Shown here in pieces: positions 6,884-17,049 of a stretch of 64,000 bases of DNA. Source of the DNA: JAKAGZ01 sp964595355. Lineage in GTDB: Bacteria; Bacteroidota; Ignavibacteria; Ignavibacteriales; Ignavibacteriaceae. The position numbers were made by a program, and so were the translations under genes. Under the pieces are notes generated by a model. It worked only from the letters and a program-made list of their open reading frames with translations. It searched no databases and was not told where the DNA came from. The stretch spans positions 10,120 through 74,119 of the forward strand of contig CAZQQD010000002.1 of assembly GCA_964595355.1 (NCBI GenBank), read 5' to 3'. Position 1 is the stretch's first letter. Every line of letters starts with the position of its first letter.

Positions 6884-8346
6884 TGGAATTAACTCAACTA
6901 TTAAATAGTGTTCATGCTATACAGGTTGTCGGACAGGTAGAAAGGAAAGATGTTGCTTCAGTTGTTTATGATTCTAGAAAAGTAAAAAAAAATTCTGTTT
7001 TTGTAGCGATAAAAGGTTTTAATACTGATGGACATAAATATATTCTGGATGCGATAAGTAAGGGAGCCATTGCTGTCGTTCTTGAAAATAATGATGCTGT
7101 GCCGGAAGATATTTTTATCCATCAGTGCGTAACAAAGGTTCTCGTGAATGATAGCAGGATAGCTTTGGCGGAGTTGTCAAATTATTTTTTTAAAGAACCG
7201 TCAAAAAAGTTAAAACTGATTGGTATTACAGGAACAAACGGAAAAACAACAACAGCTTTTTTTATTAAAAGTATTTTAGAAACAGCCGGGTATAAAACAG
7301 GATTGACAGGAACAATTTCAAATTATATTGGGAATGAGAAATTGAATTCAGCTTTAACAACACCAGAGTCGAATGATATGAACAAGTTGCTGTTGAAAAT
7401 GTTCAACAGTGGCTGTGAATATGCCGTGATGGAAGCGTCATCTCATTCGCTGGTATTGAAAAGAACGTATAATTTGAACTTTGCCGCAGCCATATTTACA
7501 AATATTACTTCTGATCACTTAGATTTTCACGAAAACTTTCAAAATTATCTTAATGCAAAGAAAATACTTTTCGATTCCCTTTTTCAATCTGCATTTGGTG
7601 TTTACAACTCTGATGACAAGAATAGTACTCTGCTCATTAAGGATTCAAAGGCAAAATTATACTCTTATGGAACAACATCAGATGCAGATTTTATTTTGAA
7701 AGACATTAAATACGATCTGGATGGTACAAATTTTATTATTGAACGAAAAGGAAGCAAATATCAGGTAAACACTTCTTTGGTAGGTGAGTTCAATGCATAT
7801 AATGCAGGTGCGGCCTTTGCGGTTTCTGTTTTGTTCGGTGTTGATGAAAAAAAAGCAATTGAAGGAATCAAAAATACAAAGCAGGTTCCGGGAAGATTTG
7901 AAATAATTGGCAAAGGTACAAAGAAAGTAATAGTTGATTACTCTCACACTGCCGACAGTCTTGAGAAAACATTGTTGGCCATTAAAAAAATTGTAAAAGA
8001 TGAAAATCCTGTTTATACAGTTTTTGGTTGTGGTGGTAATCGCGATAAAACAAAAAGACCTATTATGGGAAAGATTGCCACAGGACACAGTAAAAAAGCC
8101 TTTGTAACGTCAGATAATCCGAGGTTTGAGAATCCGTTTGAAATAATTTCTGATATAGAAAAGGGGATTAATTCTGATAATTATGAAGTAATTGAAAACA
8201 GGGAAGAAGCAATTAAGAAGGCAATTGAAACCTCGGAAGAGAATGCCGTGATATTAGTTGCGGGTAAAGGTCACGAAAGTTATCAGGAAATAAAAGGGAT
8301 TAGAAATCATTTTTCGGATCAGGAAGTTGCACGGAAATATCTGTGA
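6883..8346 (+). CDS. murE: UDP-MurNAc-L-Ala-D-Glu--2,6-diaminopimelate ligase
   Basis: This ATP-dependent Mur ligase adds the third residue of the peptidoglycan stem. The P-loop is GTNGKTTTAFF at about residue 114. The substrate-selecting loop reads SDNPRFENP (about 409-417); DNPR marks enzymes that add meso-diaminopimelate rather than lysine, so the wall is predicted to be mDAP type. The ATG at 6883 overlaps the ftsI stop as TGATG and is preferred to TTG at 6880. It overlaps murF by 4 bases. Confidence 0.94.
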   Translation: MELTQLLNSVHAIQVVGQVERKDVASVVYDSRKVKKNSVFVAIKGFNTDGHKYILDAISKGAIAVVLENNDAVPEDIFIHQCVTKVLVNDSRIALAELSNYFFKEPSKKLKLIGITGTNGKTTTAFFIKSILETAGYKTGLTGTISNYIGNEKLNSALTTPESNDMNKLLLKMFNSGCEYAVMEASSHSLVLKRTYNLNFAAAIFTNITSDHLDFHENFQNYLNAKKILFDSLFQSAFGVYNSDDKNSTLLIKDSKAKLYSYGTTSDADFILKDIKYDLDGTNFIIERKGSKYQVNTSLVGEFNAYNAGAAFAVSVLFGVDEKKAIEGIKNTKQVPGRFEIIGKGTKKVIVDYSHTADSLEKTLLAIKKIVKDENPVYTVFGCGGNRDKTKRPIMGKIATGHSKKAFVTSDNPRFENPFEIISDIEKGINSDNYEVIENREEAIKKAIETSEENAVILVAGKGHESYQEIKGIRNHFSDQEVARKYL

Positions 8347-9734
8347 AGAAAATAAGATTGACACTTGAAGATTTTTTTGAAATACAGGGAGCTGTAATTT
8401 ATAATCCTGATAATTATAAAGCAGTAAGTTCGGTTCTAATTGACTCTAGAAAAATAAAAAGGAATTCAATTTTTGTTGCAATTATAGGTGAAAGGTTCGA
8501 TGGCCACGATTTTGTTAGAGAAGCAATTAAAAAAGGTGTATCGGCTGTAATGATAAATGAAAACAGATATAAAAGTTTTTCGGATCTAGAACTAACGGTA
8601 GTAACTGTTAAAGATACAACTAAGTCATATGGCGACCTTGCAAGAACGTGGAGAAGAAAGTTAAATGCAAAAGTTATAGGGATAACAGGTAGCGCTGGAA
8701 AAACTACAACAAAAGAAATGATTGCCACCTTACTAAAAGAAAAATATAGAGTGAATAAAACAATATTAAATAATAACAATCATATTGGCGTGCCCTTAAC
8801 AATTTTAAGCACAAATGAAAAACACCAGGTTTTAGTGCTTGAACTTGGTACAAATCATTTTGGCGAAATAAGTTATTCCGCTAATATTGCTGAGCCTGAT
8901 TATGCTTTAATAACAAACATTGGAAATTCTCATCTTGAATTTCTGAAAAACAAAAGAGGCGTGCTAAAAGAAAAAGTAGCTTTATTCAAAGCCACTAAAA
9001 AGAATAATGGAACTTTGTTTATAAACTATGATGATCCTATGCTAAAGAATTCATTTAGCAGTTATAGAAATAGGATTTCATATTCATTTAGCTCGAATAC
9101 TATGATAAAAGGGAAATTGCTTGGGCCGGATGAAAAGGGAAAAGAAAGAGTGGAGATAAAATATAAAAACAAAAAAATAAGTGGAGCCTTTTTTTACGGA
9201 GAACAGAACGCTCAAAATTTGTTAGCGTCCTCTGCAGTTGCTTTCGAACTTGGGTTAAATAAAGCTCAAATTCTTAAAGGCATTAAAAAAGTTAAGAATA
9301 TTGATAAAAGATTAAACGTTAAAAATTATAAAAACAACATTACGCTAATAGATGATACTTATAATGCAAACCCTGAATCGATGAAGTATGCTATAAGGTT
9401 ATTGAAAGATATTTCAAAAGGGAGAAAAAAAATTGCTGTAATGGGGGACATGTTCGAACTTGGTACAGCTGGGAAAAAGATTCATAAAAAATTATCACTG
9501 ACACTTGAGAAAAATAAAATTGATGAAGTTGTGTCTATCGGTCCGTTGATGAAAAACTTGTATAATGAATTAAATAACGTAAATGTAAATTCAAAACATT
9601 TTTCAAGTAGAAGAAAAATGGAAAAATTCCTTTCTGGTCATGATTTTGAAAATTCTGTAATACTGGTAAAAGGATCACGCGGAATGAAAATGGAAGAATT
9701 TGTAAAAGTAATTGAGGATAAAATTAGCGGCTAA
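8343..9734 (+). CDS. murF: UDP-MurNAc-tripeptide--D-Ala-D-Ala ligase
   Basis: This 463-residue Mur ligase adds D-Ala-D-Ala to complete the stem pentapeptide. It has the P-loop GSAGKTTTKEM at about residue 119 and the Mur ligase signature LIDDTYNANPESM at about 336. It starts with GTG inside a GTGA overlap with murE. No ddl gene lies in the cluster, so the dipeptide must come from elsewhere. Confidence 0.94.
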   Translation: MKKIRLTLEDFFEIQGAVIYNPDNYKAVSSVLIDSRKIKRNSIFVAIIGERFDGHDFVREAIKKGVSAVMINENRYKSFSDLELTVVTVKDTTKSYGDLARTWRRKLNAKVIGITGSAGKTTTKEMIATLLKEKYRVNKTILNNNNHIGVPLTILSTNEKHQVLVLELGTNHFGEISYSANIAEPDYALITNIGNSHLEFLKNKRGVLKEKVALFKATKKNNGTLFINYDDPMLKNSFSSYRNRISYSFSSNTMIKGKLLGPDEKGKERVEIKYKNKKISGAFFYGEQNAQNLLASSAVAFELGLNKAQILKGIKKVKNIDKRLNVKNYKNNITLIDDTYNANPESMKYAIRLLKDISKGRKKIAVMGDMFELGTAGKKIHKKLSLTLEKNKIDEVVSIGPLMKNLYNELNNVNVNSKHFSSRRKMEKFLSGHDFENSVILVKGSRGMKMEEFVKVIEDKISG

Positions 9735-10843
9735 TGCTTTACTATCTATTTGATTATATAAATAAGGTATTCAGCCCACCGGGATTTAAAGTATTCCGGT
9801 TCCTTACCTTCAGGTCTGCACTGGCTGCAATTACAGCGTTATTTCTTGCATTCTATCTTGGACCGAGAATAATTAAAATATTACAAAAGTACCAGATAGG
9901 TGAAGCAAGAAAAGAAGACGGACCGAAATCACACTGGTCAAAGGCCGGTACGCCCACAATGGGAGGAATAATATTAATCATTTCAATTGTAATACCTGTT
10001 TTGTTATGGGCTGAATTGAAGAGTATTTATGTAATTCTGATCCTTGCTGGCACTGTCTGGCTTAGTGCTGTGGGTTTCCTTGATGACTATTTAAAAGTCG
10101 TAAAAAAATTACCGAATGGATTAATTGCCAGATATAAACTTCTTGGACAGGTAAGCATTGGGTTGATCATTGGATGCATAATTTATTTTACACCGGCATT
10201 TAAAGATTTTAACACATTAACAACTGTTCCTTTTTTGAAGAGTGTAAATCTTAATTTGTCCATTTTCTATATACCTGCTGTCGTCTTTATAGTTGCAGCA
10301 ACCTCAAATGCTGTGAATTTAACTGATGGGCTCGACGGATTAGCCATTGGTGTTACAACTATTGTAATGCTCACTCTTGCTGTAATAGCTTATGTAAGTG
10401 GTAATGCTATTTACTCAAAATATCTAGATATAATCTTTTTACCGGGAGCAGGCGAACTAACGGTATTTATTTCAGCAGTGATTGGAGCGTCGCTTGGATT
10501 TCTATGGTTTAATTCATATCCGGCACAGGTTTTTATGGGTGATACGGGTTCTCTGGCTTTAGGAGGTGCTTTTGGAATTTTATCGATTTTGGTAAGGAAG
10601 GAATTATTGATACCGATACTTGGTGGTATCTTTTTTATGGAAACGATTTCGGTGATTGTACAAAGATCATATTTCAAGTATACTAAAAAAAAATACGGTG
10701 AAGGGAGAAGAGTTTTTAAGATGGCACCAATGCATCATCATTTTGAAATGCTTGGTTGGCCTGAACCTAAAATAGTGACACGTTTTTACATAATTGCAAT
10801 AATTCTTGCGATTGTTAGTCTCGCTTCTTTCAAGATACGATAA
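9734..10843 (+). CDS. mraY: phospho-MurNAc-pentapeptide transferase
   Basis: This polytopic enzyme of 369 residues transfers phospho-MurNAc-pentapeptide to undecaprenyl phosphate to make lipid I. About ten hydrophobic helices are visible. Family motifs include KAGTPTMGG at about residues 75-83, the aspartate pair in GFLDDYLKV, NLTDGLDGLA and, near the end, APMHHHFEMLGW with the conserved HHH. It is joined to murF and murD by TAATG overlaps. Confidence 0.95.
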   Translation: MLYYLFDYINKVFSPPGFKVFRFLTFRSALAAITALFLAFYLGPRIIKILQKYQIGEARKEDGPKSHWSKAGTPTMGGIILIISIVIPVLLWAELKSIYVILILAGTVWLSAVGFLDDYLKVVKKLPNGLIARYKLLGQVSIGLIIGCIIYFTPAFKDFNTLTTVPFLKSVNLNLSIFYIPAVVFIVAATSNAVNLTDGLDGLAIGVTTIVMLTLAVIAYVSGNAIYSKYLDIIFLPGAGELTVFISAVIGASLGFLWFNSYPAQVFMGDTGSLALGGAFGILSILVRKELLIPILGGIFFMETISVIVQRSYFKYTKKKYGEGRRVFKMAPMHHHFEMLGWPEPKIVTRFYIIAIILAIVSLASFKIR

Positions 10844-12189
10844 TGGAAATTGCGGGTAAGAAAATATCGATTATAGGTGCTGTAAGAAGCGGAAGTGGTG
10901 CTGCAAAACTGGTAAAGAAGTTAAATGGAAAGCCGTTTGTAAGTGATTCAGGCGATGCAAAAAAATTAGAGAAGCAAATAAAAATACTTAAGGAAAATGA
11001 AATCGAATTCGAAATTGGTAATCACACTGAAAAAGTTTTTGATTGTGATTTAATGATAGTAAGCCCGGGAGTTCCATCAGATGCAAGGGTTATTATGACA
11101 GCTAAAGAAAAAAATATAAAAGTAATTGGAGAAGTAGAGTTGGCTTCCGCTTTTTGCGGGGGAAATATTATTGCAATTACAGGAACCAATGGTAAAACAA
11201 CTACAACCAGTTTGTGTGGACATCTATTAAAAACCTGCGGCGCAAAAACTTATGTAGTTGGCAATATAGGAGACGCCTTTTCGGAAGTTGCTCTGGATGT
11301 GAAAGAAAATGAATTCATTGCTCTTGAAGTTTCAAGCTTTCAGTTGGATATGATTGATAAATTTAAACCTAAAGTTGCTGCGATATTGAATATTACTCCT
11401 GACCATTTGAATAGATATGAAAATAAGTTTGAAAATTATATCCATTCGAAGTTCAGAATATTTAAAAATCAGGATGATTCTGATTATGTGATCCTTAATA
11501 AGGATGATAAAACAATCAGCAAATTTTTATCAACTCACAAGAGCCAGGATTTTTACTTTTCATTAGATGAGAAACAACTAAATGGATGTTTCAGGGTAAA
11601 TGAGAAAATAGTCTATAATAAAAATGGACAAACAGAGTTTGAATGTGAAGTAGCTGATATTTTTATTCCAGGAGAACATAATGTAGCTAATGCAATGGCT
11701 GCTATAAGTGTATTAAAAATTTTCAGCTTTGATAATGACAAAATAAAAGAAGGGCTAAATACGTTTAGAGGTGTTGAGCACAGACTTGAGTTCGTGCGTG
11801 AGCTAAATGGTGTAAAATATGTAAATGATTCGAAAGCAACTAATGTTGATTCAGTTTGGTATGCGCTTCGAAGTTTAAACGAACCAATCTTCCTGATACT
11901 TGGTGGACAGGATAAAGGGAATAATTACAACCAGATAAAGGAACTTGTTTTGCAAAAAGTGAAAAAAATATATGCGATAGGTTCTTCCGCAGATAAGATT
12001 TTTAGTTTTTTTCACAGTGAAGTAAAGGTAGAAGTAGAAAAATCTTTACAGGATGCAGTTATATCTGCAAATAAAGAAGCAAGAGAAGGTGAAGTGATTT
12101 TGCTTTCACCTGCATGTGCAAGCTTTGACCAATTTGAAGATTATCAGCACAGAGGTAGAGTATTTAAAGAAACCGTAAATAAACTATAA
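10843..12189 (+). CDS. murD: UDP-MurNAc-L-alanine--D-glutamate ligase
   Basis: This 448-residue Mur ligase adds D-Glu to UDP-MurNAc-L-Ala. It has an N-terminal Rossmann-like domain (ISIIGAVRSGSGAAKLVKK), the P-loop GTNGKTTTTSL at about residue 113, the catalytic-lysine region EVSSFQLD and the C-terminal LSPACASFDQFEDYQHRG. It directly abuts ftsW. Confidence 0.95.
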   Translation: MEIAGKKISIIGAVRSGSGAAKLVKKLNGKPFVSDSGDAKKLEKQIKILKENEIEFEIGNHTEKVFDCDLMIVSPGVPSDARVIMTAKEKNIKVIGEVELASAFCGGNIIAITGTNGKTTTTSLCGHLLKTCGAKTYVVGNIGDAFSEVALDVKENEFIALEVSSFQLDMIDKFKPKVAAILNITPDHLNRYENKFENYIHSKFRIFKNQDDSDYVILNKDDKTISKFLSTHKSQDFYFSLDEKQLNGCFRVNEKIVYNKNGQTEFECEVADIFIPGEHNVANAMAAISVLKIFSFDNDKIKEGLNTFRGVEHRLEFVRELNGVKYVNDSKATNVDSVWYALRSLNEPIFLILGGQDKGNNYNQIKELVLQKVKKIYAIGSSADKIFSFFHSEVKVEVEKSLQDAVISANKEAREGEVILLSPACASFDQFEDYQHRGRVFKETVNKL

Positions 12190-13329
12190 ATGAAAAAACT
12201 AGGTTTAACAATATTTTTTGATGTTTTTGCTTTAATGTTGCTGGGATTAATTATAGTTATGAGTGCCAGCAGTACCTACAGTGCAATCAGGTTTGATAGC
12301 CTTTTCCACCTTTTTAATTCTCATTTATTTAAGGTAATACTCGGGATACTTGCGATGATATTTTTCTGTGCTGTTCCGTATGAAATTTATAAGGAGTTCA
12401 GCAAACCGGCAATTATCATAATGACTATCGTTTTAGTGTTGACACTATTCTTTGCTCAAAATATTAAAGGCGCGGGAAGATGGGTCAATCTCGGATTGTT
12501 TTCATTTCAACCAGCAGATATTGCAAAATTAGTTTTGATAGTTCACTTGGCTGCAATGATTGAAGACAAAGGTGATACACTAAAAATATATAAAGAGGGT
12601 TTCCTCTATTTATTATTCTGGGTATTAATAATTTCCGGGTTAATCCTTATTCAACCTAACGTAAGTAATGCAATTTTGCTCGTGTTTATTTCTTTTATAC
12701 TGCTGTATATAGGCGGAGCAAAGTTTACTCATATCATAGGCACAGCATTTCTGTGTTTAATTATCGGAGCCGCAGCAGCGATGTTGTTTACACATTCAAG
12801 AGAAAGAATCCTCTCATTTATTAATGCGATTAATACTGGTGGTTCAGCTAACATACAGGTTAAACAAGCATTACTTGGTCTTGGGAGCGGAGGAATTTTC
12901 GGCGTTGGTCTTGGTCATAGTATGCAAAGTAATTTGTTTTTACCTGAGTCTTACGGGGATTTTATCTTTGCTATAGTTGGTGAAGAGCTCGGTTTTATTG
13001 GTTCTTTTATTGTGTTGTTCAGCTACCTGGTTTTGTTTGTTGCAGGAATAATTATAGCAAAGAAAACAAGGGATACTTTCGGGCAGCTGCTTGCATTTGG
13101 AATCACTTTCTCGATCATAATTTATGCATTCATCAACGCAGCTGTTGCTACAGGACTTGTACCAACTACCGGTTTGCCTTTACCATTTATCAGCTACGGT
13201 GGCACATCGTTAATTTTTTTGTGTATCTCAGTTGGGATTTTAGTGAATATAGCTTACACAAATGCAAAAAAAGAAAATGCAGCTAATAATGTCGCTTCCG
13301 TATCTATGACGAATAAAGGAGGACAATGA
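12190..13329 (+). CDS. ftsW: septal peptidoglycan polymerase FtsW
   Basis: This SEDS-family glycosyltransferase of 379 residues works with FtsI at the septum. Ten hydrophobic segments can be counted. Characteristic stretches are GAGRWVNLGLFSFQPADIAKL at about residues 90-110, the large loop with LGLGSGGIFGVGLGHSMQ, and PLPFISYGGTSL near the C-terminus. It starts one base after the murD stop and overlaps murG by ATGA. Confidence 0.95.
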   Translation: MKKLGLTIFFDVFALMLLGLIIVMSASSTYSAIRFDSLFHLFNSHLFKVILGILAMIFFCAVPYEIYKEFSKPAIIIMTIVLVLTLFFAQNIKGAGRWVNLGLFSFQPADIAKLVLIVHLAAMIEDKGDTLKIYKEGFLYLLFWVLIISGLILIQPNVSNAILLVFISFILLYIGGAKFTHIIGTAFLCLIIGAAAAMLFTHSRERILSFINAINTGGSANIQVKQALLGLGSGGIFGVGLGHSMQSNLFLPESYGDFIFAIVGEELGFIGSFIVLFSYLVLFVAGIIIAKKTRDTFGQLLAFGITFSIIIYAFINAAVATGLVPTTGLPLPFISYGGTSLIFLCISVGILVNIAYTNAKKENAANNVASVSMTNKGGQ

Positions 13330-14429
13330 GTGGAAAAGAAAATAAATACAGGTTTTTATTCGCAGGCGGTGGTACGGGTGGACATTTATTCCCAGCTGTT
13401 GCTGTTGCGGATAAGATTAAATCTCTTGTCCCTGAAGCTGAAATATTATTTGTCGGTACAAAGTCTAAAATTGAAGGTAAAGTCGTTCCTGAACTCGGCT
13501 ATAAATTTAGTTCAATTTGGATCAAAGGATTTGCAAGAAAGTTCAATGCAGAAAATTTATTATTTCCAATAAAATTAATTGTTTCAATAATTCAATCAAT
13601 GATAATTAATATGAAATTTCAACCGAAGGTAGCAATAGGATCAGGCGGATACGTTTCTGGACCCGCTATTTTAGGTGCTTCTTTTATGGGAGCAAAAATT
13701 ATTTTGCTTGAACAAAACAGCTATCCAGGAGTTACATCAAGATTATTAGAGAAATATGCTGATGAGGTTCACATAAGTTTTGAAGATTCTAGAAAATATT
13801 TCAGGAGCCAAGAGAAATTATTTTTAACCGGGAATCCGGTAAGAGAGAGCTTGAAACGAGTGCCAAAAGAGGAGGCTCTGAACTATTTCGAATTAAATAC
13901 AGATAAGAAAACCTTATTTGTAGTTGGCGGTAGTCTTGGTGCAAAAGCTATTAATCAGGCAACAGCAAGTGTAGTTAGGGACTTAGAAAAGTCAGATATC
14001 CAGGTTATTTGGCAAACGGGGAAAAACGATTTTGAGGAATTTAAAAGCTTCGAATCTGATAATATAAAAGTTTTATCATTCATAGAAAAAATAGATTTAG
14101 CATACTCTGCTTGCGATCTCCTTCTGGCTCGTGCAGGAGGCATAACAATAGCAGAACTTCTGACGCTGGGGATTCCCTGCATATTGGTCCCATCCCCCAA
14201 TGTTGCGGAGAATCACCAGCATTATAATGCAAAATCTTTATCAGATAAAAACGCCGCAATTTTAGTAGATGAAAAAGATCTAAAAAAAATAATATTAAAC
14301 AAAGTCATTTCATTAATAAGCGACGAAAAAAAATTATCGGAACTAAAGCAAAATGCTCTAAAGCTTTCCAAACCTGACGCGGCAAAAGCTATAGCACAAA
14401 ATGCAATAAAATATGCAGAATCAAAATGA
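13326..14429 (+). CDS. murG: UDP-GlcNAc--lipid I N-acetylglucosaminyltransferase
   Basis: This 367-residue GT-B glycosyltransferase converts lipid I to lipid II at the inner membrane face. The N-terminal glycine-rich loop GGGTGGHLFPA (residues 14-24), the IGSGGYVSGPA motif, VGGSLGAKAIN at the start of the C-terminal domain and ARAGGITIAELL in the UDP-GlcNAc site are all present. Confidence 0.95.
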   Translation: MSGKENKYRFLFAGGGTGGHLFPAVAVADKIKSLVPEAEILFVGTKSKIEGKVVPELGYKFSSIWIKGFARKFNAENLLFPIKLIVSIIQSMIINMKFQPKVAIGSGGYVSGPAILGASFMGAKIILLEQNSYPGVTSRLLEKYADEVHISFEDSRKYFRSQEKLFLTGNPVRESLKRVPKEEALNYFELNTDKKTLFVVGGSLGAKAINQATASVVRDLEKSDIQVIWQTGKNDFEEFKSFESDNIKVLSFIEKIDLAYSACDLLLARAGGITIAELLTLGIPCILVPSPNVAENHQHYNAKSLSDKNAAILVDEKDLKKIILNKVISLISDEKKLSELKQNALKLSKPDAAKAIAQNAIKYAESK

Positions 14430-14905
14430 ATAATGAGTCAGTGAATCAGAAAAAAATATTCAAATATAAAATGTCGTTCTATTACGTATCGACAATTATA
14501 TACTTTATTGCTTTCCTGCTCTATGTACTGATTCGTGGGGAATTTATAGAAGGTTCATTTACGCTCATTACGAACGACCCGATAATTTACTTTTTCGCGA
14601 TCATTGTATTTATCTCATTGATCAGTCTTTTGTTTAATCTTTATAAAAACAAGTATTTGCAGTTTGGTGAGCAAAGCATCTCGTTTGGTGATCGATTCAA
14701 AGTACGCCAATTCGAATTTGGCAATATAAAAAAGATGAAGATATCGCGAGAAAAGAATGATGGCAAAAACAGTGTATTTAAGATAGTAAGAATAAAATTT
14801 AAGAACAGGAGAAGATTGGTTGTCGTCAGACCGTATGATTATGAGAATGGTGAAGAGCTGCTAAAAAGGTTTCAGGAATTAAAAGCGGAAATTGAGAATA
14901 AGTAA
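14426..14905 (+). CDS. hypothetical two-helix membrane protein inside the dcw cluster
   Basis: This 159-residue protein overlaps murG by ATGA and murC by TAATG, so it is translated as part of the operon. It has two close transmembrane helices at about residues 19-38 and 48-70, then a basic, probably cytoplasmic domain of about 85 residues. That domain resembles a PH-like (bPH2/YcxB-like) fold in pattern (EQSISFGDRFKVRQFEFGNIKKMKI), though I cannot confirm this. I know of no standard dcw gene here; a role in wall synthesis or divisome assembly is inferred only from location. Confidence 0.7.
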   Translation: MNNESVNQKKIFKYKMSFYYVSTIIYFIAFLLYVLIRGEFIEGSFTLITNDPIIYFFAIIVFISLISLLFNLYKNKYLQFGEQSISFGDRFKVRQFEFGNIKKMKISREKNDGKNSVFKIVRIKFKNRRRLVVVRPYDYENGEELLKRFQELKAEIENK

Positions 14906-16281
14906 TGTTCAAGAATATTAAAAAAGTTCACTTTGTCGGAATTGGGGGAATAGGAATGAGCGGGATAGCCGAAATACTCTTGAGTCGAGGATTCGAGATT
15001 TCCGGTTCAGATAAAACTTTGAGCGAAATTACAAAAAGACTAAGTGACCTGGGAATTAAAGTTTATGAAGGCCATTCACCTGAAAATTTAAAGGATGTTG
15101 ACGTGCTTGTTTATTCATCGGCAGTAACTCTCGATAATCCTGAAGTGAGAGCAGCAGCCGAGAGAAAAATTCCGATCATTAAAAGATCAGAAATGCTTGC
15201 TGAATGCATGAGGATGCAATATGGAATTGGAATTGCTGGAACTCACGGTAAAACTACAACTACCTCAATGGTTGGCCTTACTCTTACTGAGGGGAAAATT
15301 GATCCAACAATTATCGTTGGTGGAAAGTTAAGCGGGCTTGGCGGAACCAATGCGCGGCTCGGGAGTGGTGAGTTTATTGTAGTTGAAGCGGATGAATTCG
15401 ACAGAACATTTTTAAGACTGACTCCGACAATTGCAGCATTAACAACTTTGGAAACCGAGCATCTTGATACATACAAAGACCTTGATGATATAAAATCGGC
15501 ATTTATCGAGTTTGCTAATAAAGTTCCTTTTTATGGCTTTGTTGTTCTTTGCATGGATGAACCGGCTTTGCAGGATATAATTCCACAGATAAATAAAAAA
15601 GTTATAACGTACGGGTTAACTACACAGGCTGATATCAGGGCAATAAATATTTCGCATAGTGAATTCTCAAGTTCATTTACGGTTAAGTATTATGGGAAAG
15701 AGCTTGGAGAAATTACTCTCGGAATTCCCGGTCTACATAATGTAAAAAATTCATTAGTTGCTGTAACAATTGCTCACGAGCTAGGAATTGATTTCAAAGT
15801 AATTAAGCACGCACTGGAATCATTTATGGGCGTTTACAGAAGATTTGAGGTAAAATACGATAAAGAAGTTTTAGTAATTGATGATTATGCTCACCATCCG
15901 ACCGAAACAACTGTAGTTCTTGCAGGAATAAGAGCTGGTTGGGACAGAAGATTGGTTGTTGTTTTTCAACCTCACTTGTATTCGCGGACAAGAGATTTTT
16001 ATCAGGAATTCGGGAGATCATTTTTGAATTCTGATCTTTTTATTTGTACTGACATCTACCCGGCAAGGGAAGAACCTATTAACGGAGTTACAGGAGAACT
16101 GATAGCAAATGCCACAAAAAAATTCGGTCATAAAAATGTTTTTTACATAAAAGATAAAAATGATGTCCCTAAAGTCTTGAGTGATCTGAAAAAAGATGAC
16201 GATATAGTTATCACAATGGGTGCTGGTGATATATGGAAACAGGGTGAAAAGTTTGTCGAGTTACTTAAAAAATCAGTTTAA
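14905..16281 (+). CDS. murC: UDP-N-acetylmuramate--L-alanine ligase
   Basis: This 458-residue Mur ligase adds the first amino acid of the stem peptide. The N-terminal Rossmann loop is VGIGGIGMSGIAEIL, the P-loop GTHGKTTTTSM at about residue 112, and the Mur ligase motif DDYAHHPTE at about 329. It is followed directly by ftsQ. There is no murB in the cluster. Confidence 0.95.
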   Translation: MFKNIKKVHFVGIGGIGMSGIAEILLSRGFEISGSDKTLSEITKRLSDLGIKVYEGHSPENLKDVDVLVYSSAVTLDNPEVRAAAERKIPIIKRSEMLAECMRMQYGIGIAGTHGKTTTTSMVGLTLTEGKIDPTIIVGGKLSGLGGTNARLGSGEFIVVEADEFDRTFLRLTPTIAALTTLETEHLDTYKDLDDIKSAFIEFANKVPFYGFVVLCMDEPALQDIIPQINKKVITYGLTTQADIRAINISHSEFSSSFTVKYYGKELGEITLGIPGLHNVKNSLVAVTIAHELGIDFKVIKHALESFMGVYRRFEVKYDKEVLVIDDYAHHPTETTVVLAGIRAGWDRRLVVVFQPHLYSRTRDFYQEFGRSFLNSDLFICTDIYPAREEPINGVTGELIANATKKFGHKNVFYIKDKNDVPKVLSDLKKDDDIVITMGAGDIWKQGEKFVELLKKSV

Positions 16282-17049
16282 ATGCGTGAAAGAAAAAGTA
16301 AAATAATAGGTGTTTTGATCTTTATTGGATTGTTGTCAGGGATACTTTATTTAATATTTTTTGTCGGTAAGGGAATAAATAAAGGAGAAATAAAAATGAT
16401 AGGAATAACAGGGAATAATTTGTTGAGCGCAAATGATTATCTCAAGTTTGCAAAACTTGATGACCCAACTAAATACTTTGAATTAAAGTTGCCTGTTATT
16501 TATGATCGGATATCAAAACATCCTTATGTGGCCGGTGCCGATGTGGAATATGATGGGGTGTCAGAAGTTAATATTGATATTATTGAAAAAAAAATTAAAG
16601 CAGTTATTCTTAATGGTAGCGAGCCGATGTTTATTACAGATAAATTTGAATTACTACCACTTTTTGATAACACAAAATTTAATGATTTACCTATAATCAG
16701 CAATTTATCACCTGATGAATCTTATAAACCTTTATCTATAGTGAAAACTGAAGAAATGAAGCAGGCATTTGAAATAATAGATGCGGCAAAATTAACTAAT
16801 GAAAGTATTTCAACGCATTTAGCTGAGATTAATTTAAGACACGGTGGAGATATTATTCTTTCTTTCTCCGGCATAAAAACTCCTGTTATCTACGGTAATG
16901 GCGGAGCAGCAAAAAAATTAGCATATCTTGATATTATCTGGGACGATATGATCACAGGAAAAAACTTAGTTGAAAACAGCGAATACATTGATCTGAGGTT
17001 TGCTAATGAAATTTATGTCGGCAAATCTGAAAATACAGGATTGAATTAA
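16282..17049 (+). CDS. ftsQ: cell division protein FtsQ
   Basis: This 255-residue bitopic protein has a basic N-terminus (MRERKSKI), one transmembrane helix at about residues 8-28 and an extracytoplasmic part. That part starts with a POTRA-like segment (IKMIGITGNNLLSANDYLKFA) and continues into a FtsQ beta domain. It would link FtsL and FtsB/DivIC to the early divisome. The family is poorly conserved, so its position between murC and ftsA is an important part of the evidence. Confidence 0.85.
   Translation: MRERKSKIIGVLIFIGLLSGILYLIFFVGKGINKGEIKMIGITGNNLLSANDYLKFAKLDDPTKYFELKLPVIYDRISKHPYVAGADVEYDGVSEVNIDIIEKKIKAVILNGSEPMFITDKFELLPLFDNTKFNDLPIISNLSPDESYKPLSIVKTEEMKQAFEIIDAAKLTNESISTHLAEINLRHGGDIILSFSGIKTPVIYGNGGAAKKLAYLDIIWDDMITGKNLVENSEYIDLRFANEIYVGKSENTGLN

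Noticed and set aside
7678..8088. 136-residue minus-strand frame inside murE
   Set aside because: Cysteine- and phenylalanine-rich translation typical of an antisense shadow of an AT-rich gene.
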